From contig PWWA01000082.1 of NCBI GenBank assembly GCA_003562145.1, positions 1 to 7,300 of the forward strand: 7,300 nt of DNA, given 5' to 3'. This stretch comes from Candidatus Woesearchaeota archaeon. Lineage in GTDB: Archaea > Nanobdellota > Nanobdellia > Woesearchaeales > 21-14-0-10-32-9. Both the position numbers and the translations under genes were made by a program. This document shows positions 1 to 6,648 of this stretch, piece after piece. Under the pieces are notes generated by a model. It was given only the letters and a program-made list of their open reading frames with translations. It did not search any database and was not told where the DNA came from. Each line of letters starts with the position of its first letter. The first letter of the stretch is position 1.

Positions 1-1112
1 ATTCCTTTTCCTTTATCCTTGCCAAATGTTATGGTTACCTTATTCTCCATTGAGACTTCTTCATTCGGGTTATTGACATCTATCCCGCTGTACCCCGTAG
101 GCCTAGTAGAAAGAACGTCTCTTCCAAGATAATAAACAAGCACCGGAAGCGCCAAATTGTACAATGCAAACAAGTGATACCATTTCACTTCAGGCACGAA
201 AGCTGTAAGCAAGGGGAGTATGACCAGGCCTAGTATTGGAAGCACTATTCCCAGCATGTGCAACGCAGTGATAGGGCTTTTTAGGTTATGCGTAAAATGG
301 AGCATCTTTTCATATGTCTCGTCAAGTATTACGCTTAGCGCCTTGTCAAGCGCGTTCAGCCTCCTCGCATCATTGCTTTCATACAGGCTGCTCTCTATTA
401 AATGCATGCTCTCTATGAATTCCGGGTTCCAATCCCTCCAATTCTGCAAATAAAAGTCAAGTGATTCCGTGACGTTGTCGAACTTTCCGGTTTCAATATC
501 CCACATAACCTTTTTTAGGTCTAAGCTCAGCGGCGGTCCAAGGTGCTCCGCAGCGAAATCAATCGCCAGCTCCAGGTTAGGCGTATGCCTCATATATGTG
601 ACTACGTAAAACACCGATAAAACCATTTGGTTGCTTGCTTTCATCCTCCAAACATTAGCGATTATGAAAGGCAGCTTGCTTAGTGGCAGGAACATCACCA
701 AACCCATTATAATTCCGAACATTATGAAAAAGAAATTGTCTGCGCTCTCCCCACCAGTTAATGCAAACGGCACTAAGTATCCAAATACGATTGATGCAAA
801 TATTATAAAGAAAACCATTAGCAGCGAGAAGCTTGTAACGCCTGTAGGGCTTGCGTTTAAATGGCTGATCCTTATAGCCTCTTCTATCTTCGGAATTTTC
901 TTCTTATCAGGCCTTATAGGTATTGCTTTCTCGGCGAAAGCACACATTTTTTCGTAAAGGGATAGTGGTTTTGGCATGAAGGTTTTCTTGAAATTATCGT
1001 AGTCCCTGGTAGTTATCCTCATAACTTCCTTTGGGGTGTCACCCAGCTCCCTTGCAAGCCTTTTCTTGTACCTCTGCTTAAAATCGATGTATTCAAGGTC
1101 TTCTTTCTTCAT
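1..1112 (-). CDS. TadC/FlaJ-like type II/IV secretion platform membrane protein (3' end outside window)
   Basis: The polytopic inner-platform protein of a type IV pilus/archaellum-type machine, which the neighbouring ATPase would drive. About 370 residues are visible and no stop is reached. A charged cytoplasmic N-terminus (1-90) is followed by two membrane helices (about 95-117 and 126-147), a cytoplasmic helical region (about 155-280) that fits a GspF/TadC domain, including an LELAIDFAAEHLG-type segment near 180-192, and two more helices (about 283-306 and 312-331). A hydrophilic tail begins after 332. This two-plus-two arrangement is typical of archaeal FlaJ/TadC proteins. The ATG at 1110-1112 has AGAGG at 1119-1123, six bases upstream, and lies 20 bases after the ATPase stop, so the two are probably co-transcribed. 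A GTG at 1185-1187 is an alternative start but would overlap the ATPase gene. Family assignment is by architecture and context; confidence is high for the class and low for the exact system. Confidence 0.85.
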   Translation of the reverse strand, partial: MKKEDLEYIDFKQRYKKRLARELGDTPKEVMRITTRDYDNFKKTFMPKPLSLYEKMCAFAEKAIPIRPDKKKIPKIEEAIRISHLNASPTGVTSFSLLMVFFIIFASIVFGYLVPFALTGGESADNFFFIMFGIIMGLVMFLPLSKLPFIIANVWRMKASNQMVLSVFYVVTYMRHTPNLELAIDFAAEHLGPPLSLDLKKVMWDIETGKFDNVTESLDFYLQNWRDWNPEFIESMHLIESSLYESNDARRLNALDKALSVILDETYEKMLHFTHNLKSPITALHMLGIVLPILGLVILPLLTAFVPEVKWYHLFALYNLALPVLVYYLGRDVLSTRPTGYSGIDVNNPNEEVSMENKVTITFGKDKGKG

Positions 1113-1132
1113 GCCCAGCCTCTTCTTTTTCT

Positions 1133-3448
1133 TTATTTCAGGGTTTCTTTTTCCTGCCTTCTTATTTTCACTTCTTTTTTTAGCCACTCATGCCATTCAA
1201 AGAATATTTTTTTAACGTCAAGCTTCCCCGTATTGTTTTTGACTTTGTTGCTTATCTTATGGAATTGGTCGTTGCAGCTTATCACGAACGGTGCTTCAAG
1301 CATATCAGGGTCTTGTTCTTTATCTGAAGCATCAACAAGGGTTTCCTTGAGCTTAGCTCTAAGCATAATATTTTCCCATACTGCATCCCAGTTTCCTGCC
1401 CATTCCTTTACGTTCCCAGCTATGGCTTTTAGTATTTCTGAGTCTCCGTTTAGTAGGTCTTCGCTTGGTTCCAACAAATCTGTCTTAGAATTATACTTCA
1501 TTAGGTCCACGAATCCCTTCTCCAGCAAAGGGTCGTTCTCCCAGTCCTTCCGCACCTCGCTTATCTGGGTTACCCTTCTCCACTTGTGAAGCCCATCAGC
1601 GCTCTTGATAGGGTTGGCTACAATGATTACATCTGTCGCCTTAAAGCTAGTTCTTGGAACGTCCAGGTCATTAACGACTCTGTCATACACGCCGTATGGG
1701 CTGTCCCCATGTATTGTTCCCGCGACCACGTTTGCAAGTGCGCCTACCCTCATTGCTTCGTACAGTGCCTTGGCCTCAGTGCTCCTGACTTCACCTATGA
1801 TTAGCGCTGAATCCCCGAGGCGCAACGTAGTCCTTATTCCTTCATCAGCGGGCAACTCGCTAGTCCCTTTAGAGAGCGAGCTTGCCACTTTCATTGATTG
1901 TATATTGTACCCCAAGTCGCGTAACGGGCTTCCAGGCAATTCAAGCGTGTCTTCTATAGTGATAATCCTGAATTTGCGCATTATTTCCACCATTAGGCTT
2001 CCGAGCAAGCTTGATTTTCCGGCGCTCCTAGTCCCTGCCACGAGCAACGTCCTGTTCCCATCTATGATAAAGCTTAACAGCCCTGCTCCTAAAGCGCTTA
2101 TCATATTATTTTTTACGAATAATGGAAGGGTCCACGGCTTGTCCCTATGCCTCCTGAAAGCGTACGCCAGCCCTGTAGGGTTCAACGGCTTGCTTATCAC
2201 GCCTACCCTTGCGTTTGCCACGCCTGGAATCTCTATGTCTGTGTCAAGCACAGGGTTTGCTTCATCCAATGGCCTGCCGGATAATAGCCTTAGCTTGGAT
2301 GCCCATGAATCCACGTCGCTTATGCTTGGTATTATGTTAGTTCTGCAATCATCATAGTCGCTGTGCACTAAGAATATGGGTGATAGGCCTGTAGGGCTGT
2401 TAATGGTAACGTCCTGTACTTTTTCGTCTCTTAGAAGTATTTCTATCAGACCAAACCCCACTGTGTATCTTATCAGGATTTGTGTGAGCTCCTCAAGATC
2501 TTCCTGTGTCAGCTTTACTTTCCTATAATTGGCAAGCTCTTCCAATAAATCAGATCCTACATTATAAAATATTTCCCGCATCCTCTGAGGGTTAACGAAG
2601 TCCTGTTCCTCGGGCTGGTGCTCGCTTAGTATCTTCCGGGCCATGTCCAGCAACTCATATTTTTCCTCGCTTAGCTTGAATTCTGGGGGCGTTACATGGT
2701 ACAAGTACTGGACGTTATCCGCTAGCTTGAATAATATTACTTCTGTATCTCCTATGTTATAATTCATGATTTCCTCGGCGTCCCTCGGGTAAGTAGCCAT
2801 TATCTTTGTAAACATAAAATCAGGCTTTATGCTTGGGCTGAACACTTTCCTGTAAATATCCCTATCCCCTACTTTGTACCCTGCAAGGTATGGCTGCATT
2901 ATCTGTATCAGAGTTGTATTCTCCATGCTTTGCTTCAGGTAATCTATCAGCTCTAAGTAGTTCTCACGTGCCAATGCGAGGTCTTCATCAACTTCTTTGT
3001 CAAGCTCGATTTTTTCCTTCCTAAGAATTCTTGTTAGCTCCACGTAACACCCAATCGGGTCTCTGATCAGGTAGTTCATAATTAAATTATGGATTTCTGT
3101 GTAGCGCTTGCTAAGGTCATACCTATTCTTTCCTGACACTTCATTTAGTGCCTGGTAAGAGAAAAGCTCTTTCTGTTTTACTAGTTGCTTGTAAAGCCTG
3201 GCTACTTCGTGCAAAACCTTAATCTGGGCATAGTCATATTCGTAGTCGTGCTTCTGGCTGAATACTACTTTGGTCACGCTAGGGTTGCTTATGAGGATTT
3301 CGCAGACTTTCGACATGCATAACGGGTCGTCTTCTATGCTTGGCACTCTTGAGACTTCGGTATAGTTAACCTTTAGGATGTTGTCGTATCCCTCTTTGAC
3401 TACGACGTATTCTTCAAAGAAACCACTGCCTCTTTTTTTTATAGCCAA
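1133..3448 (-). CDS. FlaI/TadA (VirB11-like) secretion ATPase with long N- and C-terminal extensions
   Basis: A cytoplasmic ATPase of the type II/IV secretion superfamily that powers assembly or secretion through the TadC/FlaJ protein encoded next. The core is complete: Walker A GTRSAGKSS at 472-480 (K478), Asp box IEDT at 498-501, Walker B LIIGEVR at 549-555 (E553), and His box AGTIHGDSP around 576-584 (H580). The arginine-rich AYAFRRHRDKPWT at 428-440 precedes the nucleotide-binding domain. At 771 residues it is clearly longer than typical FlaI proteins (roughly 500-550). About 300 residues precede the recognisable N2-like region (about 320-420), and about 130 charged, Trp-containing residues follow the catalytic domain. 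The start is TTG: an in-frame TAA lies just upstream, no ATG occurs before residue 45, and AGGAGGG at 3458-3464 sits nine bases before it. It is the first gene of the minus-strand operon. Confidence 0.93.
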   Translation of the reverse strand: MAIKKRGSGFFEEYVVVKEGYDNILKVNYTEVSRVPSIEDDPLCMSKVCEILISNPSVTKVVFSQKHDYEYDYAQIKVLHEVARLYKQLVKQKELFSYQALNEVSGKNRYDLSKRYTEIHNLIMNYLIRDPIGCYVELTRILRKEKIELDKEVDEDLALARENYLELIDYLKQSMENTTLIQIMQPYLAGYKVGDRDIYRKVFSPSIKPDFMFTKIMATYPRDAEEIMNYNIGDTEVILFKLADNVQYLYHVTPPEFKLSEEKYELLDMARKILSEHQPEEQDFVNPQRMREIFYNVGSDLLEELANYRKVKLTQEDLEELTQILIRYTVGFGLIEILLRDEKVQDVTINSPTGLSPIFLVHSDYDDCRTNIIPSISDVDSWASKLRLLSGRPLDEANPVLDTDIEIPGVANARVGVISKPLNPTGLAYAFRRHRDKPWTLPLFVKNNMISALGAGLLSFIIDGNRTLLVAGTRSAGKSSLLGSLMVEIMRKFRIITIEDTLELPGSPLRDLGYNIQSMKVASSLSKGTSELPADEGIRTTLRLGDSALIIGEVRSTEAKALYEAMRVGALANVVAGTIHGDSPYGVYDRVVNDLDVPRTSFKATDVIIVANPIKSADGLHKWRRVTQISEVRKDWENDPLLEKGFVDLMKYNSKTDLLEPSEDLLNGDSEILKAIAGNVKEWAGNWDAVWENIMLRAKLKETLVDASDKEQDPDMLEAPFVISCNDQFHKISNKVKNNTGKLDVKKIFFEWHEWLKKEVKIRRQEKETLK

Positions 3449-3496
3449 TTCCCAGTGCCCTCCTGCTTATTTGTCTCCAGGAATAAATATATAAAT
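3449..3496 (-). promoter_or_regulatory. Promoter and strong Shine-Dalgarno of the ATPase operon
   Basis: Read on the minus strand, a TTTATATATTTA element lies at 3484-3495. It would start transcription near 3463 and give a leader of about 15 bases carrying AGGAGGG (3458-3464). The ribosome site decides the TTG start at 3448. The TATA element is nearly symmetric and could also read rightwards, but a better-placed plus-strand box lies at 3533-3540. Confidence 0.6.
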
Positions 3497-3532
3497 GTTT
3501 TTAATAAATCCTTGAACATAAAAACACAAAGA

Positions 3533-3570
3533 CTTATATACTACGCACGACAAGTGTTGTTAGGCGATGA
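3533..3570 (+). promoter_or_regulatory. TATA box and Shine-Dalgarno for the first coiled-coil gene
   Basis: TTATATA at 3534-3540, preceded by a purine-rich stretch that could be a BRE, predicts a transcript start near 3562. AGGCGATGA at 3562-3570 resembles the archaeal ribosome-binding consensus AGGTGATC. It is six bases from the TTG at 3575, the same spacing as in the ATPase gene. If the predicted start is right, any start codon before about 3560 would be outside the mRNA. Confidence 0.45.
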
Positions 3571-3574
3571 AAAA

Positions 3575-4024
3575 TTGGATGGCAAACCGATAAATGACCC
3601 TTTCTACCAGGAATTCCGTGGGCGGGGCGGTCAGGAAACAATTACAAGGCCTCCTATGAAAGGCGTTTCAGGCCAGGATAAGCTTTCAAAGCTGATAGGA
3701 GAGGTTTCATCTAACCTAAGGATACTTGAGGATAGGTATTCTAATCTAAGAAAGAAAACACAGCTTACAGACCAGGCTTTGCTTGAGACGCAAAGGCAGT
3801 TCTTTAAGGAGAAAAGGATTATTGCCGAGGAAATAGTTGAAATAAAGATGAAGCTATCCGAACTGGCAGAAGAACTCGGCGTTATGAGCGCAGAACTGAA
3901 AAGCGCGGTTAAGCAAAACGATTTTAAAGTCATCGAAAAATACTTGGATATGTGGGAGCCTATGCAGTTTCTTACAAGAAAAGAAGCTGAAGAAATAATT
4001 GAGGACTCCATGGGCGAGGAATAG
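3575..4024 (+). CDS. Coiled-coil protein with conserved-looking C-terminal WEPMQF motif; possible pilus/archaellum-type scaffold
   Basis: I do not recognise a named family. The product from TTG 3575 is 149 residues, soluble, with no signal or membrane segment. A Gly/Arg-rich N-terminus (about 15-35) leads into a long heptad-rich region (about 35-110) and ends with KYLDMWEPMQFLTR and an acidic tail (about 122-149). The size, coiled coil and place beside a FlaI/FlaJ-type pair recall archaellum accessory proteins FlaC/D/E, but that link is inference. The frame is open to ATG 3455. That start is unlikely because it lies seven bases from the divergent ATPase start, upstream of both TATA boxes. GTG 3554, TTG 3557 and ATG 3656 (113 residues from the stop side onward) remain possible. 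TTG 3575 is preferred for its ribosome site. Confidence 0.7.
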   Translation: MDGKPINDPFYQEFRGRGGQETITRPPMKGVSGQDKLSKLIGEVSSNLRILEDRYSNLRKKTQLTDQALLETQRQFFKEKRIIAEEIVEIKMKLSELAEELGVMSAELKSAVKQNDFKVIEKYLDMWEPMQFLTRKEAEEIIEDSMGEE

Positions 4025-4106
4025 TTTTTAAAAAGAAAAAATTTTTATAATCATGGGCTTTAAATTGAGCTATTGGAGAAACAACTAAAAAGAGGTTATG
4101 GATAAA
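4025..4106 (+). promoter_or_regulatory. Intergenic T/A-rich terminator-like and promoter region before the second coiled-coil gene
   Basis: Immediately after the upstream stop are T-runs at 4025-4029 and 4042-4046, the usual form of archaeal termination signals. TTTTTATAA at 4042-4050 can serve as a TATA box with transcription starting near 4073. GAGGTTAT at 4092-4099 then acts as ribosome site. It lies seven bases before the ATG at 4107 but overlaps the ATG at 4098, which favours 4107. The second gene may therefore have its own promoter as well as readthrough. Confidence 0.4.
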
Positions 4107-4727
4107 ATGCCTGTATTCGGAGCAACGCCAGGGCAAAGTGATTTGCCCGTAAGCCAGATTAGGAATATGAGGTCCCAAGGCATGGATAACAACCAGATTA
4201 TTCAGGCTCTTCAGAGGGACGGGTACTCTTCCGCTAAGATCTTTGAGGCGATGAACCAGGCGGATATGGAGCCGGCAGGTGTCCAAGACAGCCCGCCTCC
4301 TTCCTTTGGCGAGAGCAGTTTGGGCTCTTCAGGCTTAGCTGAAAGTATGCCTATTCCTCCGAGCCAACAGGCCAGGTATTCTTCAGGTGATTTTTCAACG
4401 GAGGAACTCGTTGAGGCGATTATTGATGAAAAATGGAATATACTGGTTAAGGACATAAAGAAAATTGTTGAGTGGAAGAATTCTGTGAACAGTAAAATAA
4501 TTTCTCTGGAGCAAAAGTTTGATGATTTGAAGTTGGAGTTTGACAAGCTGCACACAGCTATACTATCCAAAATTGATGATTACGATAAGAACATTACCAA
4601 TGTCGGCGCCGAGGTTCGGGCTATGGAAAAGGTGTTCGGCAAGGTGCTCCCAGTCTTCACAGAGAATGTTTCTGAGCTGAGCCGTATTTCTAAGGAGTTC
4701 AAGAAAACAAGCGGAAAGAAACAATAA
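4107..4727 (+). CDS. Soluble protein: N-terminal helical (UBA-like?) module, Pro/Ser linker, C-terminal coiled coil
   Basis: A 206-residue protein of unnamed family. Residues 14-53 form a compact, probably three-helix module with the pattern IRNMRSQGMDNNQIIQAL followed by a second repeat-like GYSSAKIFEAMNQADM. It resembles small UBA/CUE-like helical domains in shape only. Residues 56-95 are a Pro/Ser/Gly-rich flexible linker. Residues 97-200 are helical, with a coiled coil at about 125-165. There is no signal peptide or membrane segment. It follows the other coiled-coil gene on the same strand and faces the membrane-protein genes convergently. The layout suggests an adaptor in which the coiled coil binds the secretion machine and the helical head binds a partner; this is inference. 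An ATG at 4098 adds three residues but has poor ribosome-site spacing. Confidence 0.75.
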   Translation: MPVFGATPGQSDLPVSQIRNMRSQGMDNNQIIQALQRDGYSSAKIFEAMNQADMEPAGVQDSPPPSFGESSLGSSGLAESMPIPPSQQARYSSGDFSTEELVEAIIDEKWNILVKDIKKIVEWKNSVNSKIISLEQKFDDLKLEFDKLHTAILSKIDDYDKNITNVGAEVRAMEKVFGKVLPVFTENVSELSRISKEFKKTSGKKQ

Positions 4728-4738
4728 ACATTTTCTTT
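4728..4738. terminator. Shared T/A-rich gap between convergent genes
   Basis: Only 11 bases separate the two convergent stop codons. TTTTCTTTTT at 4731-4740 is a plausible plus-strand terminator and overlaps the stop of the minus-strand gene. The minus-strand transcript would meet T-rich sequence (TTTATTGTTTCTTTCC) inside the end of the opposing gene, so the two 3' ends probably overlap. Confidence 0.4.
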
Positions 4739-5314
4739 TTAGTCTACGTAAGTCTTTGTAAGAAGAAACATCGCGAATGCGCCTACTAGCATTACTACGA
4801 TAAGCCCTAGTACTTGTGGGTTGAACACTGCATTCATAACGTTTGTTGTGAAGTCGTCTGTAGCCGTACTTCTTTCTTCGTCGCCTGGTTCTATATCGTT
4901 TTGTCCGTTATTCGGCCTTCCTTCCTCAAGGGTTTGCTGTCCAAACGTAGCGCCAATCCCGAATATCAGTATTACCACAGTTAGTATTATAACCCACGTT
5001 CTTAATTCTGAGCTCATTCCTGCCTTAATCTGCTCGGCTTTCAAGCCAAATATCATAAGGACGAGCAATATGAAGAAACCTATGAATATCAGCATGAAGA
5101 ACCATGGCGTGATAAATGTGATAAGGCTTAGTATGCTCCTGCTGCTAATGCTTAGTATTGCGATAGCAAAAGCAATTATTGAGTACAACCCGTTTTTTCC
5201 TTCCCCGAAAGGCCTTGTCAGGCTTAATAACCCGTAGAGTATCACGAATACAAGCAAGAATGTGAATACGATGCTGAAATAGCTTAATACGCCTGTATCC
5301 AGGAATTCTGTCAT
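4739..5314 (-). CDS. Five-helix membrane protein, third of three tandem paralog-like genes
   Basis: I recognise no named family. The 191-residue product has predicted membrane helices near 11-31, 41-66, 68-90, 105-125 and 166-187, and a hydrophilic, acidic loop at about 127-158 that its two relatives lack. The N-terminal pattern (GVLSYFSIVFTFLLVFVILY) matches in register the GxxDxxLPFxLxFTxVF segment of the two upstream genes, supporting common origin, although this copy is the most diverged and lacks their PRKN motif. The ATG at 5312-5314 has GGGTGT at 5321-5326 as ribosome site. The gene begins 29 bases after the preceding gene's stop, so it is probably the last gene of a three-gene operon. 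A role as membrane partner of the nearby secretion ATPase is inference from location. Confidence 0.8.
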   Translation of the reverse strand: MTEFLDTGVLSYFSIVFTFLLVFVILYGLLSLTRPFGEGKNGLYSIIAFAIAILSISSRSILSLITFITPWFFMLIFIGFFILLVLMIFGLKAEQIKAGMSSELRTWVIILTVVILIFGIGATFGQQTLEEGRPNNGQNDIEPGDEERSTATDDFTTNVMNAVFNPQVLGLIVVMLVGAFAMFLLTKTYVD

Positions 5315-5343
5315 TTAAAAACACCCAACCCCGTTCAAAGGCC

Positions 5344-5950
5344 TTACTTTGATTCTTTGAACATCTTGTTTAGCTTATCCGCGAATGAGTCTCCCTGCTT
5401 CGGCTTTTCTTCTCTTGTGATAAAGTATATTATAAGGCCGAAAACGATTATCGTAACTATTAGCGCTTGGAACTGCGGGTCATATATGAACCAAAGCCAC
5501 CTCGGGAGGTAAGTCCTGTCAAACCACCCTGCAGATGCGGCGAATACGAAGCCCACGATGAGCACGGATAAAGTTATTATTATTCCTCCAAAGCCTTGTC
5601 CAGCGTCGAATTCCCTTCCGAACACGCCGATTGTTAGCAACACCATTATTATTGCGACTGCAAGCAAAGCTACTTGTGGCAACGCATTGTTTATTATGGT
5701 AACTATGCTCCTGTCGTAGTGTGTATACATGCCAGTGACGTGTGGTATTACTACTGCGAGCGCCATTACAAGGGCTACGACTACGTTAAAGTTCTTTCTC
5801 GGCTTCTTGTTTTCGTCCTGTCCCAAAATCTTGCTTTTCTGCAGGACAAAAAACAATTGTGAATATTAGTATAAATGGAAGGAGAACATCCAGTACTCCC
5901 ATGTGCTGCAAATCCATCATCATAGTCCTAAAGTCAAACCAGTACGCCAT
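5344..5950 (-). CDS. Five-helix membrane protein, second of three, interrupted by a frameshift at a T6 run
   Basis: Translation from ATG 5948-5950, preceded by an excellent ribosome site GGTGAT at 5956-5961, gives 34 residues ending LLPFILIFTIVF. It then runs out of frame at six T (A6 on the plus strand, 5848-5853) and stops about 20 codons later. The shifted frame continues at once with VLQKSKILG and stays open to the stop at 5344-5346. Joined, the product is about 202 residues with five helices (about 18-38, 55-75, 89-111, 121-143, 160-180). It aligns with the preceding gene across the junction: GVLDVLLPFILIFTIVF with GIFDTVLPFLLVFTMVF, then PRKNFN with PRKNLN. A start at TTG 5854-5856 would omit helix one and has no ribosome site. 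The break may be a sequencing or assembly error, a true mutation, or programmed slippage. Function is unknown. Confidence 0.75.
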
Positions 5951-5955
5951 TGATA

Positions 5956-5961
5956 ATCACC
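5956..5961 (-). promoter_or_regulatory. Shine-Dalgarno that fixes the true start of the frameshifted membrane gene
   Basis: GGTGAT on the minus strand lies five bases before ATG 5950. It is the closest match in the window to the archaeal 16S complement. It shows that translation begins about 94 bases upstream of the longest uninterrupted frame and so exposes the frameshift. Confidence 0.7.
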
Positions 5962-6007
5962 TTTTTCTGTTTTTCTTTATTATTACTCCTTTATATTTCT
6001 TTTGTAT

Positions 6008-6583
6008 TCAGTCTTCCTTCTTCTCTGTGCTAGCACCAGGCTTTTTCTCGTACACTATAAACCACATAAAGCCTACAAGTACTAAAACCATTATCAGAGC
6101 AGCTGCTGCCTGGCTAGTCCAAATACTTCCGAAAAAGTCAAATATAACATCTAGCCAACCGAGTGCATGCAAGAATATCGCTGCTATTCCGAGGAATGCA
6201 ATAACCTCAAAAACTAATTTCCACGTTCCTTTTAGGAAGAACCCTTCTTTTGTCTCTTTCTGGAAAGCTCCTATTACGAGGATAAATGAAAATACTAGTA
6301 TGAGCAGCAAAACAATGTTCGCGGTAACCTCGCTTATGATAGCCACGAGTTGTGTTGAGGCAATAACGAAGAAAGCTATCACGAATGCAGTCATGCTGTT
6401 AAGGTTTTTCCTTGGCAAATCATATATTTTCCCGTCATCGCCCTTGTACTTATCCACGCCGTAAATCCTTGTTTTTTCCAGGAACGCAAAGACCATAGTG
6501 AACACAAGAAGGAAAGGCAGTACAGTGTCAAATATGCCTACTCTGCTTAGGAACTCTAATGATTCACCCAAGGCTGAAGTCAT
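6008..6583 (-). CDS. Five-helix membrane protein, first of three tandem paralog-like genes
   Basis: A 191-residue integral membrane protein of no named family that I recognise. Predicted helices are near 18-36, 62-86, 88-107, 122-144 and 155-178. A polar loop (about 37-61) holds the YGVDKYKGDD and LPRKN segments, and the tail is short and charged (about 179-191). The GIFDTVLPFLLVFTMVF and PRKNLN segments recur in the next gene, indicating duplication. It is the promoter-proximal gene of the minus-strand group, 57 bases before the next start. No ribosome site precedes ATG 6581-6583, but a TATA box at 6610-6617 would start transcription about four bases upstream, so the mRNA is probably near-leaderless. 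It is not a pilin: it has several helices and no class III signal peptide. Confidence 0.83.
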   Translation of the reverse strand: MTSALGESLEFLSRVGIFDTVLPFLLVFTMVFAFLEKTRIYGVDKYKGDDGKIYDLPRKNLNSMTAFVIAFFVIASTQLVAIISEVTANIVLLLILVFSFILVIGAFQKETKEGFFLKGTWKLVFEVIAFLGIAAIFLHALGWLDVIFDFFGSIWTSQAAAALIMVLVLVGFMWFIVYEKKPGASTEKKED

Positions 6584-6609
6584 AATACCAAGAACAATTA
6601 CACTTTGAG

Positions 6610-6617
6610 TTTATAAA
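6610..6617 (-). promoter_or_regulatory. TATA box of the three-gene membrane-protein operon
   Basis: The symmetric TTTATAAA is preceded on the minus strand by GGGAAAGC, a plausible BRE. It lies about 28-34 bases before ATG 6583, predicting transcription from about 6587. Because the element is palindromic, rightward initiation near 6640 is also possible. Confidence 0.6.
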
Positions 6618-6625
6618 GCTTTCCC

Positions 6626-6648
6626 TCAACCTTTTTAAAAAAGCTTGA
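6626..6648. repeat. Imperfect palindrome just upstream of the membrane-operon promoter
   Basis: TCAACCTTTTT (6626-6636) and AAAAAGCTTGA (6638-6648) are complementary at 10 of 11 positions around a single central A. It begins within ten bases of the TATA box, where an archaeal regulator could bind. Its right arm contains the first copy of the GCTTGA motif repeated to the right. Confidence 0.5.

Noticed and set aside
1..1112. Frameshift in the TadC/FlaJ gene
   Set aside because: Position-by-position reading keeps one open frame from 1112 to the left edge.
1605..2357. Long open frame of 250 codons on the plus strand inside the ATPase gene
   Set aside because: It is antisense to the conserved Walker and Asp-box region and is explained by codon bias of the real gene. 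No promoter or ribosome site is apparent.
3455..3574. N-terminal extension of the first coiled-coil protein to ATG 3455
   Set aside because: It would start seven bases from the divergent ATPase start and upstream of both TATA boxes, and it has no ribosome site. The added residues look like translated promoter DNA.
5859..6464. 201-codon plus-strand open frame across two membrane genes
   Set aside because: It is antisense to the conserved helices of the minus-strand genes and has no initiation signals.
4739..6583. The three small membrane proteins as pilins or archaellins
   Set aside because: Each has about five membrane helices. None has the single hydrophobic helix after a short charged leader that pilins show.
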